The notes: generated by a model from the letters alone, not told the origin. A DNA stretch of 64,000 nucleotides from Sabulibacter ruber (GCF_017355955.1 NZ_JAFFID010000003.1:124001-188000), one strand, 5' to 3'; numbered from the stretch's first letter, positions 7,834-16,350 are shown. Numbers and translations: made by a program.

Positions 7834-10344
7834 TCAGGAGTTGCTGTCTCCGTCTGATTTGGCGTCATCGTTGTTGATTTTCTTTTTGCGCTTAGGCTGC
7901 TGTTTGGTAGTAACCTTCCCAAATTTGTAATTGGCACTCACCCGCACCTGCCGGGCATAGATGTACATGTTGCTCACCTGCTCTGCGGTAGGCGTTCTGA
8001 AGGTCGTTTTCTGTCTCAGGCGCTCGCTGAACGGATTCTCCACGCCCACGCTGATGCTGCCGTTCTTGTTCAGGATGTCTTTCTTCACTGCAAAGTTGAA
8101 GGTGGTAAAAGGATACATTTTGCCCTGAAGCGTTACGCGGGGAGAGTTGAACTGCCCGAAAGCCTGGGCACTGATGCCCTTGTTGAAAGTATAGGAGGCA
8201 TTCAGGTTGGCATTGTACATGAAACTGCCGTTAGAGGCGTTCACCAGGGCAGATTCGCTTTCCAGATTCAGGTAGAAGGCATTCAGGTTGGCGCTCAGGT
8301 TCCCTTTCTTCAGGAACTTGGTACTCCCGAAAAGGCTCATCCCGTAACTGGCATTCCGGCCGATGTTCGCGAAGCGGGTGTAATTCACGCCTCCTTCGGT
8401 TGGTAAGGTGTACGCCTCAATGGAGTTGTTGGTCTGGCGCCAGAAGAACGTAGCGTTCACAGATACCCCGCTTTTGAAGAAGGTGCTGTAGCCAACTTCA
8501 TAGGAGTTGGTGATCTCGGCCTGCAGATTAGGGTTCCCTACCTGGATGTTGAAAGTATCGGTGCGGTTCTCAAAGGGGTTCAGAAAAGACAACTGCGGCC
8601 GCTGAATGCGCTTGGTGTAGTTGAACTTAAGGGTCTGGTTGTTCTTTAACGCTCTGGAAATGGCCACGCTGGGGATAAAGTTGCCGTAGTCTTGCTTTAC
8701 CGTGGTTCTGGTTGTGACAAAATCACCGTTCACGTGCGTGTATTCATAGCGGGAACCCACCTTGAAGTTATACTTCTTGTTCAGGCTGAACTCATAGGAT
8801 GCATACGCCGCCCCTACATTCTGGTCGTAAGAAAACACATCGGTGCGGGACGGATCAGTCACAAAAGAGGCAGAGGCGGGCTTAGCTTCCAGAAACCGGA
8901 AATCACTTTCTACATAGCGCAGGATAGCTTTCGTTCCGACCTCCAGCAGGTGTTTGTTCTTGAACGGATGAGTGTAGTCTACCTGAAAAGTTTTCTCCTC
9001 ATTGTAGGCATCGTTCAGGTTTTGCTCTTTGGAACCCAGTTGCTGATCGCGGTTATAGACATCGGCAAAGTTGTTGTTTTCGCGGTTGCTTCGGCTTAAC
9101 AGGCCCAAAACGCTCAGCTCCTGCCCGGGCTTGGCAAACTGCTTGGTGAAATCCAGGTTGAGATCGTAGTTCAGGTTGTCAAACTCATTGCGGTTGTTGC
9201 GGGTATTGCCCCCAATCACGGCTCCCTCTAAGTATTGCGTGGAACGAAGGCTGGTTACGTAGGCAAATTCACCGCCCTGCATCCGGAAGCCAGCCGACAG
9301 ACTGCTTTTCTTGGAAAGGTCATAGTCTACTCCCAGTTGCAGGAACTGAAACACTCCATTCCTTTTTCCATCCATGGTCTGGCTCAGCCGATCAATGCCG
9401 GGCACGCCGTTGTACACGGTCTCGCGGGTGCTCTCCGCGGGGTTGTTCCGCCAGTTCCGCCCGAAGGCCGTATTGAAACCCACTTTCCCTTTGCGGTAGT
9501 TCACGTTTGCGTTTGCCGTGCTGCTGCGCACGCCGTAAGAACCAGCCACCGTACCGTTCAGGCCCTGCAGGTTATTCTTTTTGGTAATGATGTTGATGAT
9601 TCCGGCAGTACCTTCGGCATCGTACTTAGCCGAGGGACTGGTGATCACCTCCACGCTCTTGATCTGGTCTGAGGGGATTTGCCGGAGGGCATCAGCAATG
9701 CTGGACGCCATCATGGCAGAAGGTTTGTTGTTGATCAATACGCGTATGTTCCCGCTTCCCCGCAAAGCCACATTTCCTTCTAAATCTACGGTTAAGCCGG
9801 GTACTTTTTTAAGGACATCGCTGGCGTTGCCGCCTATGTTAGTGATGTCTTTTTCGGCGTTGTACACCAGGCGGTCTACTTTGTCTTCCACCAGCAGTTT
9901 ATCGCCAACTACGGAGACCTCGCCTAACACCTTGGCATCTGTCTGCAGGGAGATGACGCCCACATTCACTTCTTCTTTGTTGCCCAGCGTGATGTTTTCC
10001 ACCACCTTGTTCTGGTAGCCCAGAAAACTTACCAGAAGCTTGTACTGACCAGCGGCCACGCGCACCAAAGAGAACTTGCCTTTGTCATCAGACACGGTGC
10101 CGTCTATGGTTTTCCCGGTGGCCTGGTCAACCAGGGTAACGGTGGCAAACTCCACCGGTTTCTTCCCGGTCTCGTCCAGAATGACCCCGGCTATTTTCCC
10201 GTTTCCCTTAGGGGTAGGTTGTGCTGCCGGGACAACCGGTTTGTTTTGAGGGGCCGAAGCAACGGGTTTGTTTTGCGGAGTTTGGGCAATAGTGGGCTGC
10301 GCAGCCAGCACTCCGGCTACTGCAAAAAGTAATAGTTTTCTCAT
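7834..10344 (-). CDS. TonB-dependent receptor family outer-membrane beta-barrel protein
   Basis: 836 residues. Signal peptide 1-20 (ends TIAQ), then a linker in which PQNKPV occurs twice, then a CarboxypepD_reg-like domain (about 50-135, GKIAGVILDETGKKP onward). A plug domain follows (about 150-255, with LLVEDKVDRLVYN and VEVITSPSAKYDAEGTAGIINI), then a large beta barrel of the outer membrane protein beta-barrel family up to about 810. The protein ends in a very basic, then acidic tail rather than the usual terminal aromatic strand. No SusD-like partner is next to it, so it is probably not a glycan-uptake SusC. Substrate unknown. Confidence 0.88.
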   Translation of the reverse strand: MRKLLLFAVAGVLAAQPTIAQTPQNKPVASAPQNKPVVPAAQPTPKGNGKIAGVILDETGKKPVEFATVTLVDQATGKTIDGTVSDDKGKFSLVRVAAGQYKLLVSFLGYQNKVVENITLGNKEEVNVGVISLQTDAKVLGEVSVVGDKLLVEDKVDRLVYNAEKDITNIGGNASDVLKKVPGLTVDLEGNVALRGSGNIRVLINNKPSAMMASSIADALRQIPSDQIKSVEVITSPSAKYDAEGTAGIINIITKKNNLQGLNGTVAGSYGVRSSTANANVNYRKGKVGFNTAFGRNWRNNPAESTRETVYNGVPGIDRLSQTMDGKRNGVFQFLQLGVDYDLSKKSSLSAGFRMQGGEFAYVTSLRSTQYLEGAVIGGNTRNNRNEFDNLNYDLNLDFTKQFAKPGQELSVLGLLSRSNRENNNFADVYNRDQQLGSKEQNLNDAYNEEKTFQVDYTHPFKNKHLLEVGTKAILRYVESDFRFLEAKPASASFVTDPSRTDVFSYDQNVGAAYASYEFSLNKKYNFKVGSRYEYTHVNGDFVTTRTTVKQDYGNFIPSVAISRALKNNQTLKFNYTKRIQRPQLSFLNPFENRTDTFNIQVGNPNLQAEITNSYEVGYSTFFKSGVSVNATFFWRQTNNSIEAYTLPTEGGVNYTRFANIGRNASYGMSLFGSTKFLKKGNLSANLNAFYLNLESESALVNASNGSFMYNANLNASYTFNKGISAQAFGQFNSPRVTLQGKMYPFTTFNFAVKKDILNKNGSISVGVENPFSERLRQKTTFRTPTAEQVSNMYIYARQVRVSANYKFGKVTTKQQPKRKKKINNDDAKSDGDSNS

Positions 10345-11153
10345 ACGTTTAGATTTATGGGTTCATAAAAGAGTCATCAACCAGTAGCACTCCCATGCGG
10401 AAGCCTCTTCCTCTTCTTGGAATTGTATAAACCTCCAACAGAAAAGGCCACGGTGGTTTGTAATTGATAGGTCAAGGTTAGCCAGCATTTCGACCAAGCG
10501 AAATTAAATGTGATGAAAGCCGGGAAAAATGTGATAAACCAAGTCTAACAGGCATGCTGACCTATTGAATGTGGTTTGTAACTGGTAAAGTGTGTGATCA
10601 GGTGGTTGAAAAGCATACTTCTACTGAGCTCCAAATTTGCAGGTGCTGGTAAGACAGTATTCAGGTGGGTGCAGAAATGAGAATTGGGCAGAGAAAACGG
10701 AGAAGCATGGCTTCCTCAGCTTTCTGGTAAATGGTCAGGTTGTGTTAGGGGGCAACTCCTGATGGCCTTTTGGAATGGGTTTTCAGGTTTTAGTTCTAAT
10801 GGTTGTAATTGGGATTAGCTTCTAGATTGACTGTTCCAATTTTGGCCTCTTTCACGCAAAAGGAGGCAAAATGGTTATTGAGGGGTAGTAAAGCACTCTT
10901 CCGGCTTTCTATCAGCAGCGTACTCTTTGGTTTTGTCTTCTTGTAAGGATCTTAGGGCCATTCATTTCAGTACGGATGAATTGCTTTACCCTAAAATCCT
11001 TACAAAACGACAACCCATTAGCAATTAGCTCAACAAGTGTGAACCTGTTATTATCCTACTTCAAGATTACAACCACGTGGGTATGTTAAACGAATGCTGA
11101 TTCAAGCCTAAATTCCTGAAAACAGCACGAAAACAAGATAGCTGCTCCTATTC
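10345..11153. other. 809-base intergenic region with one palindromic element
   Basis: No gene is supported on either strand. The stretch from 10345 leftward provides the upstream region of the TonB-type receptor. The only structure I can see is the inverted repeat at 10931-11016. Confidence 0.5.
10931..11016. repeat. Palindromic element, inner-arm relative of the 14953-15157 element
   Basis: Arms TTGTAAGGATCTTAGGG (10941-10957) and CCCTAAAATCCTTACAA (10989-11005), imperfectly extended by about 10 bases outward. The arm TTTTGTC-TC-TG-AAGGATCTT is the same family as the inner inverted repeat at 15011-15098. Confidence 0.65.
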
Positions 11154-11885
11154 TTACTTCCTGTTCAAACTGGCGAGAGCAGTACCCGATAGGAATACCC
11201 TGGCGCTGTCAGAGAACTGGTAAGAAACAGCCGGTATCCTCACATTGTGCAGGTTCAAGGTACTGATGCTGTTCACCTGTAAGTCTGCCGCCTGTATCTT
11301 ATTAGTGCCGCCAATACTCAGAACAGAAGTGCTACCGGGGGTGAGGCCCACCACAGCCGACAGTTTACCAACGGTGCTTCCTTCCAGATCTACCTGGGTG
11401 GCGTGGTCCTGGGTTACCTGCAGACTGTCTAGCTTAAACCCTTGTACCAGCACCTTGTTCCGCAGGTAGTCAAACGCCTTGTCGGTGATGGGATTGCCTT
11501 TGAAGGTATAGCTGCCATTGGCAGTTACGGAGGTGAGGGTTGGACAGGAAATCAGGACAGAATGGGAACCGTACAACTTCATGAAATCATCATTTTCGTT
11601 CACGGTCACAATCAATTTGTTTCCCTGCTGTTTGAACTGCAGGTACTCCTGCACTCTTTCGTGCGCCATTACCTTGTAGTCGCCCTGAACGATGTATACG
11701 GTCATTCTGCTGGCCCCATTCACTTCTACAGAGGTAAACCCAGCGAAATCTTTCTGCACAAAACTAAAATAAGGGTCTTTGTAGTGGCCGGTCTCATACT
11801 CAGCCTTCATGATAAAATTGAAGGCTGTTAAGGTGCAGAGGAAAAAGGCCAAGCCTGCCAGTACCAGAATATTACTCTTTTTCAT
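11154..11885 (-). CDS. Exported GIN-domain (DUF2807-like) protein
   Basis: 243 residues with an N-terminal hydrophobic segment (about 6-23) that is either an uncleaved anchor or a signal. The rest is beta-rich with short repeating strands (VLVQGFKLDSLQVTQ, TKIQ/NKIQAADLQVNSIS), typical of the putative auto-transporter adhesin head GIN domain. It is the last gene of a four-gene operon and starts 6 bases after the GntR stop. GIN proteins are often found beside YtrA-type regulator/ABC genes in Bacteroidota; the role is thought to be at the cell surface or periplasm but is unproven. Confidence 0.7.
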   Translation of the reverse strand: MKKSNILVLAGLAFFLCTLTAFNFIMKAEYETGHYKDPYFSFVQKDFAGFTSVEVNGASRMTVYIVQGDYKVMAHERVQEYLQFKQQGNKLIVTVNENDDFMKLYGSHSVLISCPTLTSVTANGSYTFKGNPITDKAFDYLRNKVLVQGFKLDSLQVTQDHATQVDLEGSTVGKLSAVVGLTPGSTSVLSIGGTNKIQAADLQVNSISTLNLHNVRIPAVSYQFSDSARVFLSGTALASLNRK

Positions 11886-11891
11886 GTTCTT

Positions 11892-12269
11892 CTAGTTAAG
11901 CGTGAAATGTTCTGACTTAAATTGTTCATACAGTTGCTGCAGTTCCTCCAGGGGGATGTCCAGCAGAATAACGTTGCGAAAGAATTCGGGCAGATCCTGC
12001 TGCAGAAAGCGTTCTTTCCGGTATTTCTTCACCTTGCCAACCCCATCTGGAGCTACAAAGAATCCTATTCCGCGCTTGTTGTAGATCACCTCCTGGTTCT
12101 GTAGGTATTCAAAGGTGCGCATGACTGTATTGGGGTTCACCTGCAGCTCCACCGCCAGTTCACGCACAGAAGGTATCTTGTCTTCCGGCAGCCATTTGCC
12201 CAGCAGTATATTCTCGCTCACGTAAGCGGCAATCTGCAGGTAAATGGCTTCATTGTTTCTAAATTCCAT
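11892..12269 (-). CDS. GntR family transcriptional regulator, YtrA subfamily
   Basis: 125 residues: a winged helix-turn-helix (about 1-75) with the diagnostic EDKIPSVRELAVELQVNPNTVMRTF-type helix-turn-helix region (about 28-52) and the wing GIGFFVA, then a short C-terminal dimerisation helix pair with no FCD or UTRA ligand domain. That short form is characteristic of YtrA-type regulators, which sit in and repress ABC-transporter operons. Here it lies 17 bases after the permease gene and 6 before the GIN gene. The dyad at 13914-13939 in front of the operon is its likely binding site (inference). Confidence 0.88.
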   Translation of the reverse strand: MEFRNNEAIYLQIAAYVSENILLGKWLPEDKIPSVRELAVELQVNPNTVMRTFEYLQNQEVIYNKRGIGFFVAPDGVGKVKKYRKERFLQQDLPEFFRNVILLDIPLEELQQLYEQFKSEHFTLN

Positions 12270-12286
12270 AGTCTGGTTTCTTTTGC

Positions 12287-13057
12287 CTACACTTCTTTCT
12301 CTCTCAGCCTAAAGTAGGCTGCTGCCCATATAAACAGGGCCGTTCCCACCAGCGCCAGTCTCATCAGGAACTCGTTGTCATGCGGAAACCTCACCTGGTA
12401 TAACTCCTCTCCCCGCATGAAGTTGATGTTTTCAAACGGTCCCACATCTCCAATGTCTCCGTCAATAATCGTTTGCCATACCCCGGTATTCAGGAGCACT
12501 ACCGCAAAAACCACCAGAATGAATAAGAAGGTAGTTTTAATAAAATGCCATTTTTCAAAGAAAATAGATCCCCAGAAGGCAATGGAGTGCAGGAAGAGGA
12601 ACAACAACAGCGCTACTTCAGGTGCATCATCGGTCCCGAACAAAGCCATATATTCTATCTCTTTTCCTCCCCAATCATCCAGCGGCAGCACTATGAAGAG
12701 TACCAGGTAAAAGCAGGCAATGTACACCAGTTGAAAGAACACATAGGAATACAGCCAACCTACCAGGTACTTTTCAAAATGAGAGGCGGGTAGAGTGAGC
12801 GCGGCAATGGCTTTGCGTTTCTCTCCTAAATGGGCAAAGACGGTACTGGTGAAAATGGTACCCGTGGCCAACAGTAGCAAAATAAACATGATGGTTTGCT
12901 TACCGGCATCAAATGGCTGATTTTCTGAATAAATCAGGAACGTTATGAAAATGGCCATTATACCCATCAATACAGCCACTGACATGAGGTAATATTTATA
13001 TTGTTCGGCGGTGTGTTTCTTAAACAACCACCAAAACCGTTTCAAGCTAAATTGCAT
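12287..13057 (-). CDS. ABC transporter membrane subunit (ABC-2-like)
   Basis: 256 residues with about six hydrophobic segments, for example at about 21-42, 52-72, 99-125, 148-165, 172-192 and 232-248. No catalytic motif. Its start overlaps the end of the upstream ATPase gene by 11 bases, indicating translational coupling. Together they make an ABC exporter of unknown substrate; YtrA-linked systems often respond to cell-envelope stress or antibiotics, but the sequence does not show that here. Confidence 0.8.
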   Translation of the reverse strand: MQFSLKRFWWLFKKHTAEQYKYYLMSVAVLMGIMAIFITFLIYSENQPFDAGKQTIMFILLLLATGTIFTSTVFAHLGEKRKAIAALTLPASHFEKYLVGWLYSYVFFQLVYIACFYLVLFIVLPLDDWGGKEIEYMALFGTDDAPEVALLLFLFLHSIAFWGSIFFEKWHFIKTTFLFILVVFAVVLLNTGVWQTIIDGDIGDVGPFENINFMRGEELYQVRFPHDNEFLMRLALVGTALFIWAAAYFRLREKEV

Positions 13058-13901
13058 TTTCCAGTTGGTTAGATTTTAACATATGTAATAGCAGCTGATT
13101 ATCTGAGATGATGGCATTGAAAAATAGCTCCATGTCTACCCGGCTATAGATCCCATCATGGTTGGGCAAAATGGCGTGCTTGCCCTGATAAGATTCTTCT
13201 GCGTAGAGTACCTCATGGCCTTCGGTTGAAGACAAAGTGGTGAACAAAAGTTTTTCGGCGATTTTGTCCAGCTCCTGGTTCACGACCACTTCGCGGTTAT
13301 GCAACACCACCAGCGTGTCAATTAAGCTTTCCAGATCCCGCACCTGGTGGGTGGAAATGATCATGCACCGTTCCTCTGTTAGAGCAGAGGCTATGATTTT
13401 CCTGAACTGCACTTTTGAGGGAATGTCAAGACCGTTGGTAGGCTCATCCATTACAATGAAATCGGTGTTGGAGGCCAACCCAAAGGCGATCATGAACTTT
13501 TTCTGTTGCCCGAAGGAAAGCTTGTCCAGGATTGCATGGCGGGGCACCTCAAACTCCGCCAGATACCCATAAAACTCCTGTTCATTGAATTTTGGGTAAA
13601 AACAGGCTGTATTGGCTACAAATTTAGCCGTGGAGAGCGAAGGCACATAGATTTCTTCTGGGATGAAGTACAGGTTCTCCAGCACCTTGGGCGAGCGCTT
13701 GGAAACATCGGCGCCGTCAATGGTGCAGGACCCGCTTCTAGGATAAGCCAACCCGATCATGTTCTTCAGCAGCGTAGATTTCCCGGCCCCGTTTTTTCCC
13801 AGCAGGCCGTAGATGTGCCCCCGGGACAGCGACAGCTCCAGGTTCTGGAACAACAGATTGCCCTTCTTGTACCCGAAACTTAAGTTGTTGATGTGTATCA
13901 T
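13047..13901 (-). CDS. ABC transporter ATP-binding protein
   Basis: 284 residues. Walker A GLLGKNGAGKST (about 33-44), signature LSFGQQKKF (about 133-141; the usual LSGGQ is LSFGQ), Walker B FIVMDEPTNGLD (about 155-166) and the switch His in ISTHQ (about 191). The C-terminal ~80 residues are extra and may contact the permease or act as a regulatory tail. First gene of the operon ATPase-permease-GntR-GIN, with a good promoter just upstream. Confidence 0.92.
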   Translation of the reverse strand: MIHINNLSFGYKKGNLLFQNLELSLSRGHIYGLLGKNGAGKSTLLKNMIGLAYPRSGSCTIDGADVSKRSPKVLENLYFIPEEIYVPSLSTAKFVANTACFYPKFNEQEFYGYLAEFEVPRHAILDKLSFGQQKKFMIAFGLASNTDFIVMDEPTNGLDIPSKVQFRKIIASALTEERCMIISTHQVRDLESLIDTLVVLHNREVVVNQELDKIAEKLLFTTLSSTEGHEVLYAEESYQGKHAILPNHDGIYSRVDMELFFNAIISDNQLLLHMLKSNQLENAI

Positions 13902-13913
13902 AGCCTAGCTGTT

Positions 13914-13939
13914 TACTGTATTAGTTACATAGTACACTA
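13914..13939 (-). promoter_or_regulatory. Putative YtrA/GntR operator overlapping the start point
   Basis: Two 10-nt half sites, TAGTGTACTA and TAATACAGTA on the minus strand, form a dyad with 8 of 10 matching positions around a 6-nt spacer. It covers the predicted transcription start just downstream of the -7 element, where repressor binding would block initiation. Assignment to the operon's own GntR is inference from position and from the AT-rich dyad type preferred by YtrA regulators. Confidence 0.55.
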
Positions 13940-13969
13940 CAAATGTAGAAAGGGTTTTCACAAAAGCAA
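13940..13969 (-). promoter_or_regulatory. Bacteroidota-type promoter of the ABC/GntR/GIN operon
   Basis: On the minus strand, TTG (13967-13969) is followed after 19 bases by TACATTTG (13940-13947), an exact match to TTG-N19-TAnnTTTG. The predicted start is near 13933, about 30 bases before the ATPase ATG. Confidence 0.7.
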
Positions 13970-14198
13970 TATCTCCGGTAAAATATTTTGAGTTTTTTTC
14001 AGGATGGGTAGCACGTTCCTGAGAAAACCGTCTCTAAACAGCTTACAAGGGCATTTTGAGGCAGGTCATCTGAACCTGTTTTCTTTCTGTTTTCAGTATT
14101 TTACCTCAGAAACGGGTAGCTTTTAGTGCCTTGAGGTACCGGCGGAGGTGTACCAGGTGTATGGTGCACCCCTTCTCTTATTCTTCGTACAAGAGCCT

Positions 14199-14885
14199 AT
14201 GAACCCTTTAGAAGAAGATAAGATACCCGCCTTAGATAAGCTGACCTATGCAACAACCCAAACGGCAACCCTGGCCATGGGCTGCTTCTGGGGACCTGAA
14301 GGGTTGTTTGGGGCTACCGGCGGAGTGATCAGAACCCGGGTGGGCTTTGCCGGAGGAAGCACTGAGAACCCCACCTACCGCAACCTGGCCGACCACATTG
14401 AAACTGTTCAGTTGGAGTTTGATCCTAGCCAGATCACTTATGCCCAATTGCTGGAGCAATTTTTCAGGCATCATACCCCAACCAAAGAGCCCCGCAAGAG
14501 GCAATACACCTCGGCTATTTTCTACCATTCCCCAGAGCAGGAACAAGCCGCCAAAGAAGCGATAAGAACAGCCGAAGACCGCCTGCAGCAACCCATACAA
14601 ACCGAACTGAAGCCTTACCAATCTTTTTACCTGGCCGAGGAACGGCACCAGAAATGGAAACTTAGGCGGGTACCCGCAGTTCTAGCCGAACTGCAAAAGA
14701 TCTACCGTGACCCGGAGGCGTTCAATAATTCTACGGCGGTGGCCCGGGTGAATGGCTATTTAGGCGGTTACGGAGAGAAGAAAAGGTTCAAGGAAGAAAT
14801 GGCCAGCCTGGGACTCTCCCACCCTATCCAGAATACGCTGCTGGCCTATTTTCTAGCGCAGGAAAGAACTGGTTGCGTTCTGTAG
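14199..14885 (+). CDS. msrA: Peptide methionine (S)-S-oxide reductase MsrA
   Basis: 228 residues from the ATG giving MNPLEEDKIP; an in-frame ATG at 14148 would add 17 hydrophobic residues (possible weak signal) but I prefer the later start. The catalytic Cys29 lies in the MsrA hallmark GCFWG, followed by VGFAGG, TYRNLADHIETVQLEFDP and the conserved FFRHHTPT and RQYTSAIFY segments. It reduces the S epimer of methionine sulfoxide in proteins. A second conserved Gly region (GYLGGYG, about 186-192) and Cys226 near the C-terminus could serve as the resolving region. It stands opposite the cluster of two MsrB genes, which handle the R epimer. Confidence 0.93.
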   Translation: MNPLEEDKIPALDKLTYATTQTATLAMGCFWGPEGLFGATGGVIRTRVGFAGGSTENPTYRNLADHIETVQLEFDPSQITYAQLLEQFFRHHTPTKEPRKRQYTSAIFYHSPEQEQAAKEAIRTAEDRLQQPIQTELKPYQSFYLAEERHQKWKLRRVPAVLAELQKIYRDPEAFNNSTAVARVNGYLGGYGEKKRFKEEMASLGLSHPIQNTLLAYFLAQERTGCVL

Positions 14886-14916
14886 CAAGCCCTGCATGTT
14901 CAAATTGCTTTGTGGC

Positions 14917-14943
14917 TTATTTCCTGAAAAGGGGCTGAAAACG
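14917..14943 (+). repeat. Copy of the recurring intergenic motif
   Basis: TTATTTCCTGAAAAGGGGCTGAAAACGG follows the degenerate motif; it lies 30 bases after the msrA stop. Confidence 0.4.
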
Positions 14944-14952
14944 GAATAGTCT

Positions 14953-15157
14953 CGCTGGCGCGAGCGTCCCGCTCGTGTCCGCACGCATTGCAGAACGCTC
15001 TTTCTTGTTTTGTCATCCTGAAAGGATCTTGTGAACAAGCTAGAAGGCTTTAAAGAAACGCCTTTACCGTTCGCCCACAAGATCTTTCCAAGATGACATA
15101 GAGGAAGGAGAACTATCAGGAATGCATAGGGACACGAGCGGGACGCTCGCGCCAGCG
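14953..15157. repeat. Composite palindromic (REP/BIME-like) element with nested inverted repeats
   Basis: Outer arms of 28 nt (14953-14980 and 15130-15157) are perfect reverse complements, each itself containing the small palindrome CGAGCG-TCC-CGCTCG. Inside lies a second inverted repeat (15011-15033 and 15076-15098, arms beginning TGTCATC and ending in CACAAGATC-type sequence). No open frame is inside. This fits a miniature noncoding element rather than a terminator. It fills most of the gap between the convergent msrA and msrB-like genes. Confidence 0.8.
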
Positions 15158-15183
15158 GTAGACAGTTGTGCCTCCTAAAACTC

Positions 15184-15504
15184 TTAGGCTTCTTTTTGCA
15201 AACGGATGGAATCTGCGTTGATGCAGTACCGAACGTGGGTGGGAGTTCTTTCGTCCTGGAACAAGTGGCCCAGGTGCAAACCGCATTGGTGGCAGAGCAG
15301 CTGGATGCGCTCCCGGCCGTAGGTGTCCAGTAAGTGTTGCTGCACATTCTGCTCCAGGTGACCCCAAAAACTGGGAAAGCCGGTTTTAGAATCGAATTTC
15401 TGGGCCGAGGAAAACAAGGGGGTACCGCAGCGGCTGCAGAGGTACACGCCTTCGTCCTGGTTCTGCTGGTTTTTAGCCCAATCTATCCTTCGGTTCTGAA
15501 ACAT
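15184..15504 (-). CDS. Short MsrB-like methionine-R-sulfoxide reductase
   Basis: 106 residues, shorter than usual MsrB (~130-145) because the N-terminal strand region is reduced. Two zinc pairs are present, Cys23/Cys26 (YLCSRCGTPLF) and Cys71/Cys74 (LLCHQCGLHLGH), and the catalytic Cys94 lies in RYCINADSI. It should reduce the R epimer of methionine sulfoxide. Its start lies inside the end of the upstream P-loop kinase gene (32-base overlap), so the two are co-transcribed. This is the more diverged of two MsrB genes within 1.2 kb. Confidence 0.82.
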   Translation of the reverse strand: MFQNRRIDWAKNQQNQDEGVYLCSRCGTPLFSSAQKFDSKTGFPSFWGHLEQNVQQHLLDTYGRERIQLLCHQCGLHLGHLFQDERTPTHVRYCINADSIRLQKEA

Positions 15505-15952
15505 TTCCGGCCTCTTTTTTCCATTCCTGTACTAAAAAGTCATCGCCTTGGATGCGCACGCTGAAGATGCGGTCAAAGCCTTCGTCAAAAGACGGGAGCT
15601 GCAGCTTCTTGCGTACATCATACAAGGCGACGTCTTTTACTTTGTCTTTTCCTTCGCGGAGGTTATTGCGGGCCAGGGCATCGGGCAGGGAAGTCTGGAA
15701 AAAATACCCGATCACCTGGTATCTTCGCTCTTTGCACAAGGCAATGTACCGGGCCCGGTCTTCTCTTCTGGGGTTGGTATTGTCTACCACCAACTTGGCG
15801 CTGGTCTGCAGGCACACGTTCAGAAACTTCTGCTCCCGGTTACGGGTCCTGAGCAGATCAAGGCTGATGCGCACGTGGGAATTGAAGAAGTACTTCTTAT
15901 AGAACGTAGACTTCCCAGACGCCTGCAAGCCCATGAAGAGAATAGCCTCCAC
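15473..15952 (-). CDS. P-loop AAA/polynucleotide-kinase-like protein
   Basis: 159 residues from a GTG, chosen because the Walker A motif (GLQASGKST, residues 8-16) must be near the N-terminus. VDNTNP (about 55-60) is the second conserved motif of the kinase family that includes T4 polynucleotide kinase-like proteins. Further Arg residues (EDRARY and LARNNLREGKDKV) could be lid residues. The substrate may be a nucleic acid or small molecule. It lies between two msrB genes, 11 bases after the upper one and overlapping the lower one by 32 bases. No antitoxin gene accompanies it. Confidence 0.78.
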   Translation of the reverse strand: MEAILFMGLQASGKSTFYKKYFFNSHVRISLDLLRTRNREQKFLNVCLQTSAKLVVDNTNPRREDRARYIALCKERRYQVIGYFFQTSLPDALARNNLREGKDKVKDVALYDVRKKLQLPSFDEGFDRIFSVRIQGDDFLVQEWKKEAGNVSEPKDRLG

Positions 15953-15963
15953 CTGGCTGCCAC

Positions 15964-16350
15964 TTAGGCGTTATCCTTGGCCGGCACAAAGGCCATAGAA
16001 ATGGAATTCACACAGTGGCGGGTGTTTTTAGCGGTGAACCGCTCGCCCAGGAAAACGTGACCCAGGTGGCCACCGCAGTTGGAGCAGATGATCTCGGTCC
16101 GGCGACCATCGGCGTCTGGCACGCGGGTTACGGCTCCCGGTATTTCATCGTCAAAGCTAGGCCATCCGCAGTGCGACTCAAACTTGTCTTCAGAGCGGTA
16201 CAAAGGGGCATTGCAGCGGCGGCACACATAGGTACCGGCCTCTTTGTTGGTGTACAGCTTGCCGGTAAAGGGGCGCTCGGTGCCTTTGTGCAGAATCACG
16301 TATTCTTCCTCTGGGGTGAGGTCGTTATATTTTTTCTCTTGGTTTTCCAT
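15964..16350 (-). CDS. msrB: Peptide methionine (R)-S-oxide reductase MsrB
   Basis: 128 residues, full family length. Zinc pairs Cys43/Cys46 (YVCRRCNAPLY) and Cys89/Cys92 (IICSNCGGHLGHVF), catalytic Cys113 in RHCVNSISM, and a further Cys61 in SHCGWPSF that may be the resolving residue. Cytoplasmic, since no signal peptide is present. First gene of the operon msrB - kinase - msrB-like, facing msrA. Confidence 0.93.
   Translation of the reverse strand: MENQEKKYNDLTPEEEYVILHKGTERPFTGKLYTNKEAGTYVCRRCNAPLYRSEDKFESHCGWPSFDDEIPGAVTRVPDADGRRTEIICSNCGGHLGHVFLGERFTAKNTRHCVNSISMAFVPAKDNA

Noticed and set aside
15473..15952. Zeta-toxin-like kinase of a toxin-antitoxin system
   Set aside because: The P-loop and NTNP motifs alone do not support a toxin; there is no small antitoxin gene next to it, and it is embedded between msrB genes.
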